Shown here in pieces: positions 1 through 11,800 of a stretch of DNA of 24,245 bases. The position numbers were made by a program, and so were the translations under genes. The stretch is taken from NCBI GenBank assembly GCA_964200075.2, contig CAXNAA020000215.1, forward strand, positions 1 through 24,245, given 5' to 3'. The notes under the pieces were generated by a model. The model did no database searches, was not told the DNA's origin, and was given only the letters and a program-made list of their open reading frames with translations. The DNA is from Sphacelaria rigidula (lineage: Eukaryota; Phaeophyceae; Sphacelariales). Positions within the stretch are counted from its first letter, which is position 1. Each line of letters begins with the position of its first letter.

Positions 1-70
1 TTTGTGTTTTGTGTGTGGTGTTTGTGTGCTTGCGTGTGGTGTTGGTGGTGGGTGTGGTGGGGGGGTGGGT

Positions 71-143
71 GGGCGTATTCATTTGTTGCTCGCCTTCGTC
101 GTTTGACCATTGACCATGCAACCCTCTCGAGACGGAGCACCGT
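71..143 (+). repeat. Dispersed direct repeat, left copy
   Basis: GGGCGTATTCATTTGTTGCT, then TTGACCATTGACCATGCA and CGAGACGGAGCACCGTC, match in the same order and spacing a segment at 23212-23284. A G-rich run precedes both copies. It is probably an end or fragment of a repeat family in this genome; no coding content. Confidence 0.65.
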
Positions 144-1661
144 CCCTACTACTAATAGAGACGCCTCCAGCATTCGGGTGCTCATTACGTTTCTTCCATA
201 CATAAAACAAAGCCTGGGATCGCATCCCCGCTCTGTTTCATGGTGTGTGGCCACCATCAATCTCCTAGTATGGCCATCGTTTTCTTCCTACTATCCAATA
301 CATTAAACGATTTCATGCCACCGTCGTTTACTTCCCGCATTCCCCCCTCCTGCTTTGCCACAGGGGAGGGGGGGAGGGGTCGGGGTCCATTAGTTTGTGA
401 TGAGTGCGTTTTGGCGATGCCTTCCGCTTGTCGCAAGACTACTATTCATATGTAAAGTCGTATATACCAGACCAAAACGGCAGATGACACCCCCCATCGT
501 GTTCAAGGGTAGGGAAGGAAAACTCATTCGTACCACGGTGGGACGGGAGGGACATACTTGAATATATTGGGTGCAGTTTACACAATCTACCGGTACCCTC
601 ATGTGGTGAGTTCAATTGCCACTTGACTAGCGGGGTAGGACAGTAGGTGACACCGTGTGTCATGATGTTGGGATGCGATACGTTGAAGCTCTGAGTTGGG
701 AGGCCATATTAGATCACCATCAGCGTGACAAGTATCTTCAACGGCATTTGCACACCTCCGCCTATGACCTACGCCCTGTTTTAGCAGGCTACTGTAGACT
801 TTCACTCTGAATTTCTCCAGTCCTGATATTGGAATAAGACACCACAGGAATGTTCCAGGATACATTTCCTAATGTTGTATTGGTGGGGTAATACGGGGTG
901 AAAATCGCTTCTGCCAAGGTGTGCCACCAACCCTAGTGTGGTACGAAAACACGAGTTTTCGATTGTAGCCCAATAAATAGTGGAAGATTTGGAACACAAG
1001 TAAAGTGTAAGATTGGTCATCATGAACATCAGGATTGGTTTGACCCAGCGAGAATGTCGGGGCCCAGGTCGTCGAACTGCGTATGATTCCCGATGACCAG
1101 CCAGTCCGGGGGTCTTAGAACCTTGACCCAAGATATGATTCCCCTCCCGGAGTTTGTGCCAGGTACTGGGGTCAAAATTTGACTGCGACGAATGTTGACA
1201 ATCGGAAACCAGAAAAATCGCTGTCAACCTGAAGTTCTTCGCACAAATGATGGAACATTAAAGCTGTTTCTATCGTCGAACACCCGGAAGTTGACATTGT
1301 TGAGCCTTGTGCCCGCCGCAATTTGTACGTAGGATTTGCTCCAACTTTCATATTCGGGCTACCTTCTTGTAGCATCTCAAAACACATAAGCATCCAAGTT
1401 CATCAACCACGGACTTAGTCCACCTCGCTTTGAGGCTTGAAACGCATAACCCACACCTCATATACCCAAGTAACAAGGGTGGAATGCACTAAACTTCGTA
1501 TGACACAAAAAAGGATACTCAAAATTCTGGTCGTGGATCTACCCCCAACTTCCCCGCCTCTGCCCCCGTCTTCCAGGTTCCCAATGAAACTTTAGGCTGA
1601 ATATCGTCTCGTGAAACGAAATGTAACGCTTCCCCTCGCCTTTTTACCCCTCGACGAGGTT

Positions 1662-2695
1662 GGCAACGACAATGTAAAGCACACCACTCACTGCGTAAGC
1701 AAGGCAACCGGGTAACCGTTTTTCTTCGCTCGCGTGCGTTTTTTGCGATACCCATGATGGTGGCCGAGCTACATTATACTGTACGGGGTGGGAGAACCTC
1801 GATCCCGCGCAGAGGAGATGACCGTGCTACGTAGTGTTCAAATGGCGAGACACCCAGGAAGCAGTGTGTAGGCTGTGGCTGCCTCTGGTAGTGGCGATAC
1901 CAGAAAATGAAGCAACTAATTGGAGGCTGTCATGCATATGCAAGATAATCAGAACGATTCGAGCTGCATAAATATTAGCAGAATGGAGCTTACCTGCCAT
2001 GCGACTCGACGAACACATGACGGCGCTTCAAGGTTGGTGATTGATAGCAGGACTGTTTCGGTGAATTCCGGCGTGCTCCGTCATTTTGTAGGGATGCGAG
2101 TTCAATGGTCTCATGGTTACGAAAAGCAAGATCGTGAGTACACCTCTCCACCCCCTCACTTTTGAGATTGGCGTCTGTCGGCAACGGCACCATAAAGCAC
2201 GCCACTCACCGCGTAAGCAAGGGAATCAGGTTACCGCCTTTTCAGTCGCTTGTGTTTTTTCGCGGTAAGCATGATTGTGGTCGAGCTGGATTACATATTG
2301 TAGCTGGGTTGTATATTGTGTGGGGTGGGAAAACCTGAACTTCGCGCAAAGGGGATTATCGTACCACGTGGTGTTGAAATGGGGAGACACCTATAAGGCA
2401 GTATGTAGCCGTGGCTCTCTGGAAGTGGCGATACCAGAAAATGAAGCAACTCATTCAAGGCTGTCATCCCTATGCAAGATTGTCAGTACGCTTCGGGTCG
2501 AACAATCTTAGCAGGATGCAACTCATCCTTCATGCGACCAGCCGAATAGATCACGATGATTCGCGCTTGGTTGCGAGCCTGTTCCGGCGAAAACCCAGCG
2601 GGCTCCGCCCCGATTGTGTAGGGATGAGAAGTCGATGCCAATTTGACTACCGCATGCAAGATCATGAGCACACACACCCTCCCCGGTCACATTCA
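1662..2695. repeat. Tandem duplication, two ~0.5-kb diverged copies
   Basis: Copy 1 (about 1662-2163) and copy 2 (about 2180-2695) align along their length at an offset of about 520 bases. Shared anchors include GGCAACG near each start, TAAAGCAC followed by CCACTCAC and CGTAAGCAAGG, a G-rich GGGGTGGGA, then GTGGCGATACCAGAAAATGA and AAGCAACT. Copy 1 starts with GGCAACGACAATG and copy 2 with GGCAACGGCACCAT. Small insertions and deletions and many substitutions show it is not recent. No terminal inverted repeats or coding capacity are evident. Copy 2 ends within about 30 bases of the exon H donor. Confidence 0.8.
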
Positions 2696-2722
2696 ATCTG
2701 TTTCACACTCATTCCTCCACAC

Positions 2723-2895
2723 CTGTAACCCTCCAGCGTCGTGTAGATGCGCGAGCCAGGCGGCTTCTCACTGTAGGTGGTGAAGGTGCGGCTGGTGCCC
2801 GACAACTTGAGGTCCTTCATTTCTTTGCTGCTGAATTCCACCTCCTTCTTTTGAAGCTCATAGAAGAGGTCGTGCATCTTCTGGCCCTTCTCCAC
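2723..2895 (-). CDS. Exon H: helical segment after Tudor-like domain 3
   Basis: The acceptor is TTGCGTACAACAG|GTGGAG and the donor GGTTACAG|GTGTGG. It encodes VEKGQKMHDLFYELQKKEVE, a charged amphipathic helix continuing LTEAE of exon G in the way that MEEALVLYE continues LSESE in domain 2. This supports a direct G-to-H junction despite a 5-kb intron. Then come MKDLKLSGTSRTF and PPGSRIYTTLEGYR, which I do not recognise. Two bases are left over, so the coding sequence continues to the left; no convincing next exon was found in 1-2700. Confidence 0.75.
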
Positions 2896-5800
2896 CTGTT
2901 GTACGCAAAACACACAAGTCAACAAGAGGACAAAGATTCCCCACAGGACAGCTAAGATGATGATTGTCTACACTGCGGAAGAGTTCGCATTTCGAGATCC
3001 AACAGCACGTTTGCATTGGGATACAAAGATTGGAATAAATATTTGGCAGTCACAAAATTGGCCACAAGAATCATGAGGCCCCTGTGAGGTGCTTGCGTCA
3101 AAGGCCAGTTGTATTTGGCCCAGACCGCGGCTACGGCGTATGCAGGACGGTACCACTGCATGACACAAAGCTCGACGATTTGTCTAACGACGTTCGAGAT
3201 TAGGAGCCTACACTTTTAGAGAGGTGCACATAGTAAATTCGAAGCTAATGGCTACCATGAGATTCCCGAACCATAAGTATTTGAGGTCTGAATCATTTCA
3301 TTGTATATCGGGAAAAAAACATGTCGCCCAGGTCTGCGGGATATAACTGAAAAAAACGGAAGTCATAGCCTTCAATTTTCAGATGCGCCTCTATCCTCAG
3401 AATCCCAGCTCCTGATTGCCACACCTCGCGTGAGGAGTCCACGTATACTCTCCAGGGCGTAGAAATACCGTAAATTAATGTGATGCTTCTCCGGTTTATT
3501 TCGAGCGGCGACAAGTTAAGAGCCGAAATAGGTACAATCGTTCTTGCCTCAATGTCGGCTATACGTCCACCAACTGTGAGTACATTGAAGCAGGAATTCG
3601 AGTATTCGACTGTTGTGCCTAGCTCCCATCAACGGGTACCGTCACCAGGTCGTTTTTGATGTACCACGATGATGTGAAATTAGAAAAAGATTATGGATGA
3701 CCCATTAGACCGCGCGACGCACTCCAGGTTGACTACACGGCTGCAGGAAGCTCACCTGTTGCGACACTTTTGGGGGCCGAGTAGTGGGACGGGCCTGTAG
3801 AATGGGCAGTACTACAAGCGACCCAAGCACCATCACTTGCATAGTACAGCGCCACGACCCGTAGGTTGTGTTCATCGGTCCTACTTCACACCGGCTGTGA
3901 TTCGCTCTTGTTGGGTACTGATGATCATGAGTACATGCTTGGACGATACTACTGCTGAGCATGGGTAAATGCTTGTGCACTTCGCTCACCTTGTCTCTTT
4001 CACAGAAACTCCAAGGTAAACTTTCGGGCGTGGCGATCTGGGCCGAATTAGTAATCTGGACCGCCTGATTACATTCAGTAATTTCGCCTGACCAAATGTT
4101 TTACGGGGGTAAATCTGGTCAGTATACCAAAGTTAGGACCACCGGAGACTAACTATAACGTGAATTTGATTCATGACGCATGAACGATGGGAAAGGAGAC
4201 GGCTCGTTTGATTCATGCGTATGAATGACAGGGGAAATGCGTACGCGTGATTCATGATGTACGGCCGCAAGCTGGGAATATGTACCCCTCGATTAATGAC
4301 GTATTAATGAAAGGCGGAAACGTGTACGCACTGAACATATACATATGGTTCATGACGCATGAATCAACGGCGCGAAGCTTGGCTGTATGTTTCATGCTGT
4401 ATTAATCACAAATGGGAAACGAATACGCATGATCCATGTCGTCTGAATCGCAAGCGAGAAAAATGTACCTTCGAGGGTGTACCGCAGAAATCACGAACGG
4501 GATTGAGGCCATCCGAGACTGGCTCCCAACTATCAGTCATATGGCATGAACCATGTGCATATATTTCCCACCTGCTAGTCGCACTGCATTTGTCATGTGT
4601 GCATATTCCTCACACGCATTTCATACGGCATGCACCATAAATACATAATTCCCACTCGCTATTCGTGCGAAATGAATCAAATCGACGTTTTTCCCATCAG
4701 TGATTTGTACAGGTGTGATTCGTACACGTTTCGTACACTTCATCCGTCGGAGCGCACAACACGCGAACCCATTCGTTATTCGTGCAATGCTACCTCGAAG
4801 ATATATTTTTCATCTGTTTTTTGTATGTGATGGTTCTTGGACAAATGGAACGCACTCGGCAGTCGTGACGACTCAACTGCTGCGAATTTTCATTCGCCAT
4901 ACGTGTGAAAACGTTGTCAACTGGCAGAATATCTGCAGATGTCTTGGAAAGTTGGCTTTGAATTCGCATATACCTGAGAAAGTTTCGAAAGCTCAACCTC
5001 CTTTGACTCTCTTCGGTTCCAGCACTGGAAATAACCCGACATGCCGTGTTTTCGAAAGCAGTTCACGCGATTGTTTGAACCTAGTTACTTGTATGTTCAT
5101 GCCTAACCTGACATGAGCGCATGCGCGAAAAATATAGATACCGACCGGACCTCGACATGCCCCCACATATGTGCCGCCCTGCATTTATACCTTCGATCTT
5201 CCCGTGCTGCGTGTGTACGTCCAGGGTGGGCCGCCTAAGAAGCGGACTTTCCTTCGACGATTCTAACTGACTATCTATCGCGAGATGTCCCTACTACGAC
5301 ACATCGTGGTAGTCTGCAAATCAACGCGTCTTTCACTTCACGTAGCACTGCGATCTGACAAGTTCCCATCAAACGAAATACCAAACTGCAGTCAGCTGCG
5401 AAGTGCAGAGAGTTGAAGGTCGCATGTGCGGCGGAGTTAAGAAAAAATAACGGCTGAAATCGCATTTACGGTTACAGTCCGTCTTGCCGCGGCCGCAAGT
5501 GATGGTGCTGCTTTAGTTGTGGTTGTACAACAAAGCATGTCGTACTGTAGGCACGCAGCGTCTGAGATGGCACACAGACGAGGTCTCCAGCGCGCCAAGG
5601 CGTCGCGCTTGAAGAAAACGTAGTCCCGGCTGTGGCTATTGTACTCTAAAAGCAAGTGAACCGGTTCTCGACAGAAAAACGCGATTTCACTGCTCAATTT
5701 GAAGTTGTTTTCGATAAAATTTCGACACGATATACATGGTGAATATGTGAATCCCCTACCGTTTGCCCCCTCTTTTTTTCATTTCTCCTCGTGTGTTATT

Positions 5801-8800
5801 GGTGATATAATTTTCGGAACATTTTTTCTGGTGCAAAAGCGTCGACAACTCATGAAACAAAACAAAAAATGTCAAGGGGGGACAATAGGGAGTTCATAAC
5901 ATACCACATGCGCATCGTGTCGAAATTTCGTGAAAAAATACTCAAAACTCAACAGCATAACCGCGTTTCATTTTTTCGTGGCTGGTCCATCTCCACATAG
6001 GAACCAGTCTTGGACACGAACACGCGATTTAGCAGATTCAATTCAGGTTGTTTTCAATGAATATTTGACACGATGTCAGGATCACCTTTTCCACCCTACA
6101 ATTTCGTTTTTTCTCCGTGAGTTTTTGGCAAACAAACATTTCAGAACAGTTTTTCGGAACAAAATCGCAAATAAAAAAAAAAAAAAAATGTAGGGTGGAA
6201 ATGATGGCGTCTTCGCACATACATCCTGTACATCGTGTCATAATTTCATAGAATACGACCTGAAATTCAGCTGCTAAATCGCGTGTTAACATCCATGTCC
6301 GCGTCTTAGGCGGCCCAGCCTGTATCCAATAAAAACTCGTCCATTCCGTTACTGTCTAAACCTACAGTTACATGGTACTGTAACAGGGTTCGGGAAGGAT
6401 CGAGTCGCCTAGTATTCGTTGCGAGTCACCCTCATTTTGGATATTTGACGTATCGTGTATGCATACATACTTTACTTAACGGGGGCCAAAACGTGATACG
6501 AGGAAAGCACCGAACTCGGAGTGGGAAGCGACACTGGTCGGAGAGCAACGATTTCAGCAGTATAGTTTGCTTTGCTTTGCCTCTTTTCTCCTTTTTTTAT
6601 TTTTGCACGTCTCAATCTCCCATGTTTTTCTGTTGTACTTCTGTTCTTTCGTCTTCTTCAGCGAGTGTTTCACTTTTGTTTCGTCTTGGGTGAGTCAATC
6701 CGGTGACCACGGCTGGATCCCTGGGGGGTCAGCTAAAGTGCGACAATCAATCAATCAACATCTCATCACATTGGTATATTACAACTTTACAGTGCACAGT
6801 AAGCACGAGTACACGGACTACAGAACTGCGTACAAGACTATTCAACCATAAGATATGAGTTTTTCACATGCACGTGATATGTTCTGCGTTTGTCATTCTT
6901 TTAGCATACTTCGTCGAACGTCGCGAACACATATCCACGTATACAACAAACACTTTGCGCTGTTCGAAGAGAACTTTGTGTTGCGTGCTTTCATCTGCGT
7001 ACACGATGCAGCCACCATTTGCCCGCACTTTGGTTTGGGGACCATGCTAGTGTTTTTCGTGCGCATTTCACCTGTGCCGAACACTAATCGTACGAATATT
7101 GCACATGCCGCGGACATGACACGATGCTTGATGTACACACGCTAGATACTGCTCTGAAAGTGAATCTGGCCGCCTTGTTTTACCAATGGTCCTCCATACA
7201 GCAGGAATCTGAGAAGGTTCGGGGAAGTACTTCCGAACACGCAGACATTCACCAACCTTCGGAAAAGTTCTTCCAAACCAACAGATATCTGCCAACGTTC
7301 AGTAGTCATGATATACTTGAAGATATCTTCGGTTGAGTTGCTCTAAACTGACGAAGAACTACGGACGTTCGGAGAAGCTGTTCTAGTGAACATATTTCCA
7401 ATATACGCTGAGCACATACGTCCTAGGGAACAGGTATGTTACTGATGTTGGGCACATGACGTTCTGGAGTGAACAGCTCTTTCATGCCGTGTAGTGTCGT
7501 CTGTGTGCAATCTCCTGCAGTTCAGAGTTCAGACTGTCGGTCAAGAATACCGCAGGATGGTCAATGCTTCCAAGTCCATGTTCCGGCCGAGGAAGCTCTC
7601 TGCGGATTCTGGCTCGAAAGGAACGACATGCGTGTTGGTCGGATTATTTTACAGCGATGGGAATCCATGTTTGGTGTGCCCATGTGAAGCCTCCAAATTC
7701 AACACTGGCGGACTTTCATGTCTAGCACGTGTACAATTTGACGACGCGAAGCAAACGAGACATGACCAGAAGGCCCACGATGAATGATATGAAACACAAA
7801 AAATGATGAGAGAAACTGCACGAATAGAGATCGCAGAAACTCAGTAGAACAAATGGAACCGCCCGACGAAAATGGAACAGGACAACAGAGCTGAAATATC
7901 CAAATATGAACCTCCCAGAGGAGACACAACGGATAAACGTATGCTCACCTCTGCCTCGGTCAGATCTTCTTCGTCGCCATCTTCGTATTTGACATGCCAC
8001 AGCGCAGGTTCACCTTTCGCCTCTGGACGGTACTTCACCACCTAGTATTGACGAAAAGCCACAATATGACACCTTTAACCCCTCCCCTTACGAAGAGCCG
8101 TAGTATCAAGGGATCGAATCCTCTCTCACGGCAAACGCCTTGCAGCCTAGTATGACAGATTGAACCATCACCATCAGCATTCCAGTATCTCGTCAACTAT
8201 CGTCGAATAAATTTTCTCGCAGTTCACGTTCTGACGTTCTTAGCGACGGATGTCGGGTACTTGGCGAGAGAAAAACTCTGATGCATCCGCCAATAATCAA
8301 ATCCGCACTTCCCCAGGCCTTTGTTCCGCATGAGTTTTCATCTTAAAATCAAGCATTTTCATTTTTTTCAATGAGTTTTTTTTTCAGAAGCCTCACTTTA
8401 ACTCTTTCAGCGCAAAGTAGGCGCGCTTTACGCGCCTTATTCGCGTCCTTGTTGTGGCAGTATCCCTTCACGAGGCGCGCATTCTAGCATAAGGAGAAGA
8501 CGATAAGTTGGGCATTCGAAGTTTGATGTTCAATTTCGATCAAGAAATGAAACTTTTCTTCTTTGAGTTTGAAGATCACAACCTGTACACCTATGTTATA
8601 ACCTACCCACGGGAACAAAAATCCACCATACTTACGATGCATGACACAGCAGTAGGGCATTGCAGCCTCTGGACATAAGGAATTGCAGCCTTCGGCATCT
8701 CGCCCGGCAAGCTACAAGCTGCAAGTTACCGCCCCCCCGCCCCTCCATCATCTACCGTCAGTCGACACTGAAAATCTTGCCCAACGACCGGTACCGATAG

Positions 8801-11800
8801 TACTTGATCATAAGCGCGGATTCGATCCCGTCACCTCACGCCTTTTCTTGCCAGGGAGTTCAAGCACCCCCTAAAAATCGAAAGCATTCGCTCTATAGAC
8901 GCGGAAGATGGCTCGGTACGTGCAATATCCATCGCCACGGGATACCAACTGGGAAGCCCATCCTTGTTGTCCCAAAACGACAGCTAACCGTACCATGCGT
9001 GCGCGCCTGAGGCCGCGACCAAAAATACGTCCTCCTCGGACGGTAGGTCTGCCAGGATCTCGGGGGTTACAACCGAGAAAACAGCAAGCTGGAGGACCTC
9101 GTTTCCGGTTTAGTCCGGATGCTGCTTCATATTAACGAAGTCGATGAGCTTGGCATAGGGTTAGGGATATCACGTATCACCACTTCTCACTGCTACTGCT
9201 GCTGTACTATAGCTGTAAGCTGTACAAGTGTACTAGTCTCAAACCACATTATTGAAAACAGCATAGTACCACGTATATAGAATATAAACTGGAACCCTTC
9301 GCTGATCAAACCCGCAACAAAATAGGAACATGAAACGCGGCCATCGAAGTTCGACGTATTGAAGCCTGACGGCCTGTCTGGTGACGAGTAACGCCACACC
9401 GAGCACTTGCGGGCAGCTGCTAGAGTGGCTGCAGGAGGCGCATGAACAATTATCGCACCTCTATGAGCGCTTTTTCAAGCATATCAAGCTCAGAGTCTTG
9501 GTACGATAGCCCCACTCCAGAACTAGCCCAAAAGTGTCACGAAAAAATTGGTCACAAAGCGCCTGATGTTTGGTTTGAGGTTGCATGAAGCGCCTGATAC
9601 GGGCGACATTGGCGAAAATGAACCCAAGTGTGAGAGTTCCCAATTGCTCCTTGTGCTCTACCGTTTTCATTTCGATTCACGTGTAGATTTTGCTTCCCCA
9701 AACCAGCCACTTTTTTTTTTGGGGGGGGGGGGGGGGGAGCCATGGCGGGAAGTGTCCTCATGATGGGCTTAAAAACACGATTATTTGAGCTCAAAAAACC
9801 CAAATTAAGCTAAACTTTGTGCGCTCATACGGAACAAAACCCTACATTTTCCCCGATCTAATGATATCGCTTGTACCATTAGGCCACCGGGGCGCGGCTA
9901 TGTGTGCTGGGGAGAGCGGGGGTGCAGTGTGCATGCAAGCAAGTTTTCACGTGTGGAGTCACGAGCATTCCGGTGTGTTTCTGCATGCGGGGGTCATGTG
10001 TACGGGGTATGGGTGTGTGGGTGCGACAGCTATGCGCACGCAACGAGGTACCAGTCGTACCGTATCACGTGTAGAACAAGAGTACCGGGCATTGTTGCTA
10101 GACGCATTGTTGCTAGACACGTACATCGATGCCGTCAGAGGCCGTGCATTGCACGAACGGCTACTTCAGCACGGCATACGAGGAAGATGAAAGAATACAC
10201 ACAAAAATAAGTTTCAACACACCAACACAATACAATGTAATACGATAACGGTACCGCCATACCGCAAGCGTAGCAAGCATACATCCTACAGTGCCATAGA
10301 CCTTGTTTCCTGTACGCTGGCGCAACACCTCACACTGACTGTCTACGGTGACGCACGTACCTTGCCGTCGAATTCTCCCTGCGGGAACTTCTTGCGCACA
10401 TGAGTCCCAACCAGACCCTTGCCGCCGGCAGCGTTCGTCTTTGTCTTCTTGGGGGGTCGCCCGCGGCCCTTGCCTACAACAGGACAGCATGCATATCAAT
10501 ATAATCATCGTCATATATATCACCATCCTTATCACCATCACCAGTAACAAGTGTTAGTATCACCGAGTGAGAGTCGGCTTCGTTAGGTGACACATTTGTG
10601 CTCGCACGTGGGCCGTGATACTGTGTTCAATCCCTGTATTCGCTGTTCGGGTCATTTGCTACTGTAGCGCATGTTTACTGTACTGCTGCACTGTACCCAT
10701 CAACGCCCGTTACTCTTCCCGCATGTGTGATGTACATAGAGAAGACGAAAGCGGATTCTTGCACAAAGGAAGGGGCAAAATACAAGGGGCATACCCACCA
10801 AAGTTTCAGACAAGGAGGACCAATATAACAGTCAAAACGCGATCACGGGAGCTGCCGATGCCGAGCCCAGACCACTCCAACTGAATCCCGACGCGAAAGC
10901 AACACGCCGAGAGCCCATGCATAGCTTGTAAACCAACTTTCGAAACATATCGGGCGCGATTTAGGACCAGACAGCACCGCGGGTAACCAGAGCTTCACAA
11001 GGTACCCACTGCTGTCCAAAACTCAGGCGAGCATACCCTCCATCACCTACAATTTTCATCTCGTCCCTTTCTTGTCCACTCCTATCTCAATCGATATCCG
11101 AAATATGCCCACTCATGACCACTCTCGGGTCTTCAAAACCACCCTCCACGTCACCGCACCGCAAATCATCGAATGGTCTACAGTAGTGGGCAGTCTAACT
11201 ATTCATTTTGTGGCATTTTGTGATTTTTTCGTAATTAGCGATTTTCTTGGGCTCTTTTCGCTTGCTACCGCTGATCACGTGAAGGATCTGAAGATATTTT
11301 TATCCGCTCCACATTCCCAAAAAAAACATCTATACTCGATATTGAGCGCCTTACGGGCTAACCAGTCATCGAGGGCCCTGCCACGTTTCAGTCCAGATTC
11401 TTACTGTTATATATTTTCGGTCGATTGAGCCGATCTCGATCATATTTCAAAATAAATGTAAAGTTTCATTTTTTTGAAATTGTACCCACTCCTGATAAAT
11501 GGGGGTATTTACTCCTATCACCCGATAACACCAACTAACACTGACTTGAGCACTGTGTTTCGAGGATGATATGTTTACTGTACCAAAATCTATCGACGCT
11601 GACTATTTCGAGTTCAATCGAAGAGTCGTACGCGAGGAAACCCCCCCCAAAAAAACTGAATAGTGGGGCCGCCCACTACTGTGAGAACGTCTCCAACGCT
11701 TCTTTTCAACTCTTGGTACGGTCTGCAGATCGGAAACCACGCCCTAACTTATTTTCCACCACACACAAACGAAACCCTTGCGCGGCGATGAACACACGAC

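Larger units (their letters stand above)
1..2722. other. Left flank, probably a downstream intron; no exon recognised
   Basis: The strong donor at the end of exon H means this stretch should start a further intron of the multi-Tudor gene. The leftmost 70 bases are GT/G-rich low-complexity sequence. Bases 71-143 hold one copy of a diverged direct repeat, and 361-390 is G-rich. ORFs here are short, overlap on both strands and show no family motif. A tandem duplication covers about 1662-2695. Confidence 0.5.
5222..6322. mobile_element. 1.1-kb non-autonomous DNA transposon with 26-bp TIRs (hAT-like ends)
   Basis: The left end CAGGGTGGGCCGCCTAAG continues with A[A/C]GCGGAC and is matched by the reverse complement of the right end, CAGGCTGGGCCGCCTAAG; only two of 26 positions differ. 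Ends starting CAGGG are common in hAT elements, but the flanking eight bases (TGTACGTC and TATCCAAT) do not form a target duplication, so superfamily is open. No transposase is encoded. Inside are two successive imperfect hairpins, 5678-5968 and 6019-6288, the second continuous with the right TIR. Left of them, 5250-5675 shows no repeat structure that I see. Confidence 0.75.
2896..7948 (-). other. Intron G/H (5.05 kb) filled with repeats
   Basis: The intron is bounded by GAG|GTGAGC and ACAACAG|GTG, both phase 0. It carries, from low to high coordinate, a possible RNase H relic, a foldback array, a 1.1-kb TIR element and a degenerate tandem array, each listed separately. Stretches 3520-4160, 4800-5220 and 6323-7210 show nothing I can name. 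A plus-strand ORF at 7494-7787 has fairly even codon use but no recognised motif. Confidence 0.6.
8042..10360 (-). other. Intron F/G (2.3 kb)
   Basis: Bounded by AAG|GTACGT and ATACTAG|GTGG. It includes a T10-G17 homopolymer block at 9711-9737, a tRNA-like element at 9821-9896, and an exact 15-bp tandem duplication (GCATTGTTGCTAGAC) at about 10089-10118. ORFs on either strand at 8683-9135 show no family motif and are probably chance. Confidence 0.6.

Noticed and set aside
7494-7787. Plus-strand ORF with fairly gene-like composition
   Set aside because: No recognised motif and no splice or promoter support; possibly a transposon scrap, but not demonstrable.
8803-8840. B-box-like GGATTCGATCCC suggesting a plus-strand tRNA
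   Set aside because: No A box at the right distance and no pairing acceptor stem.
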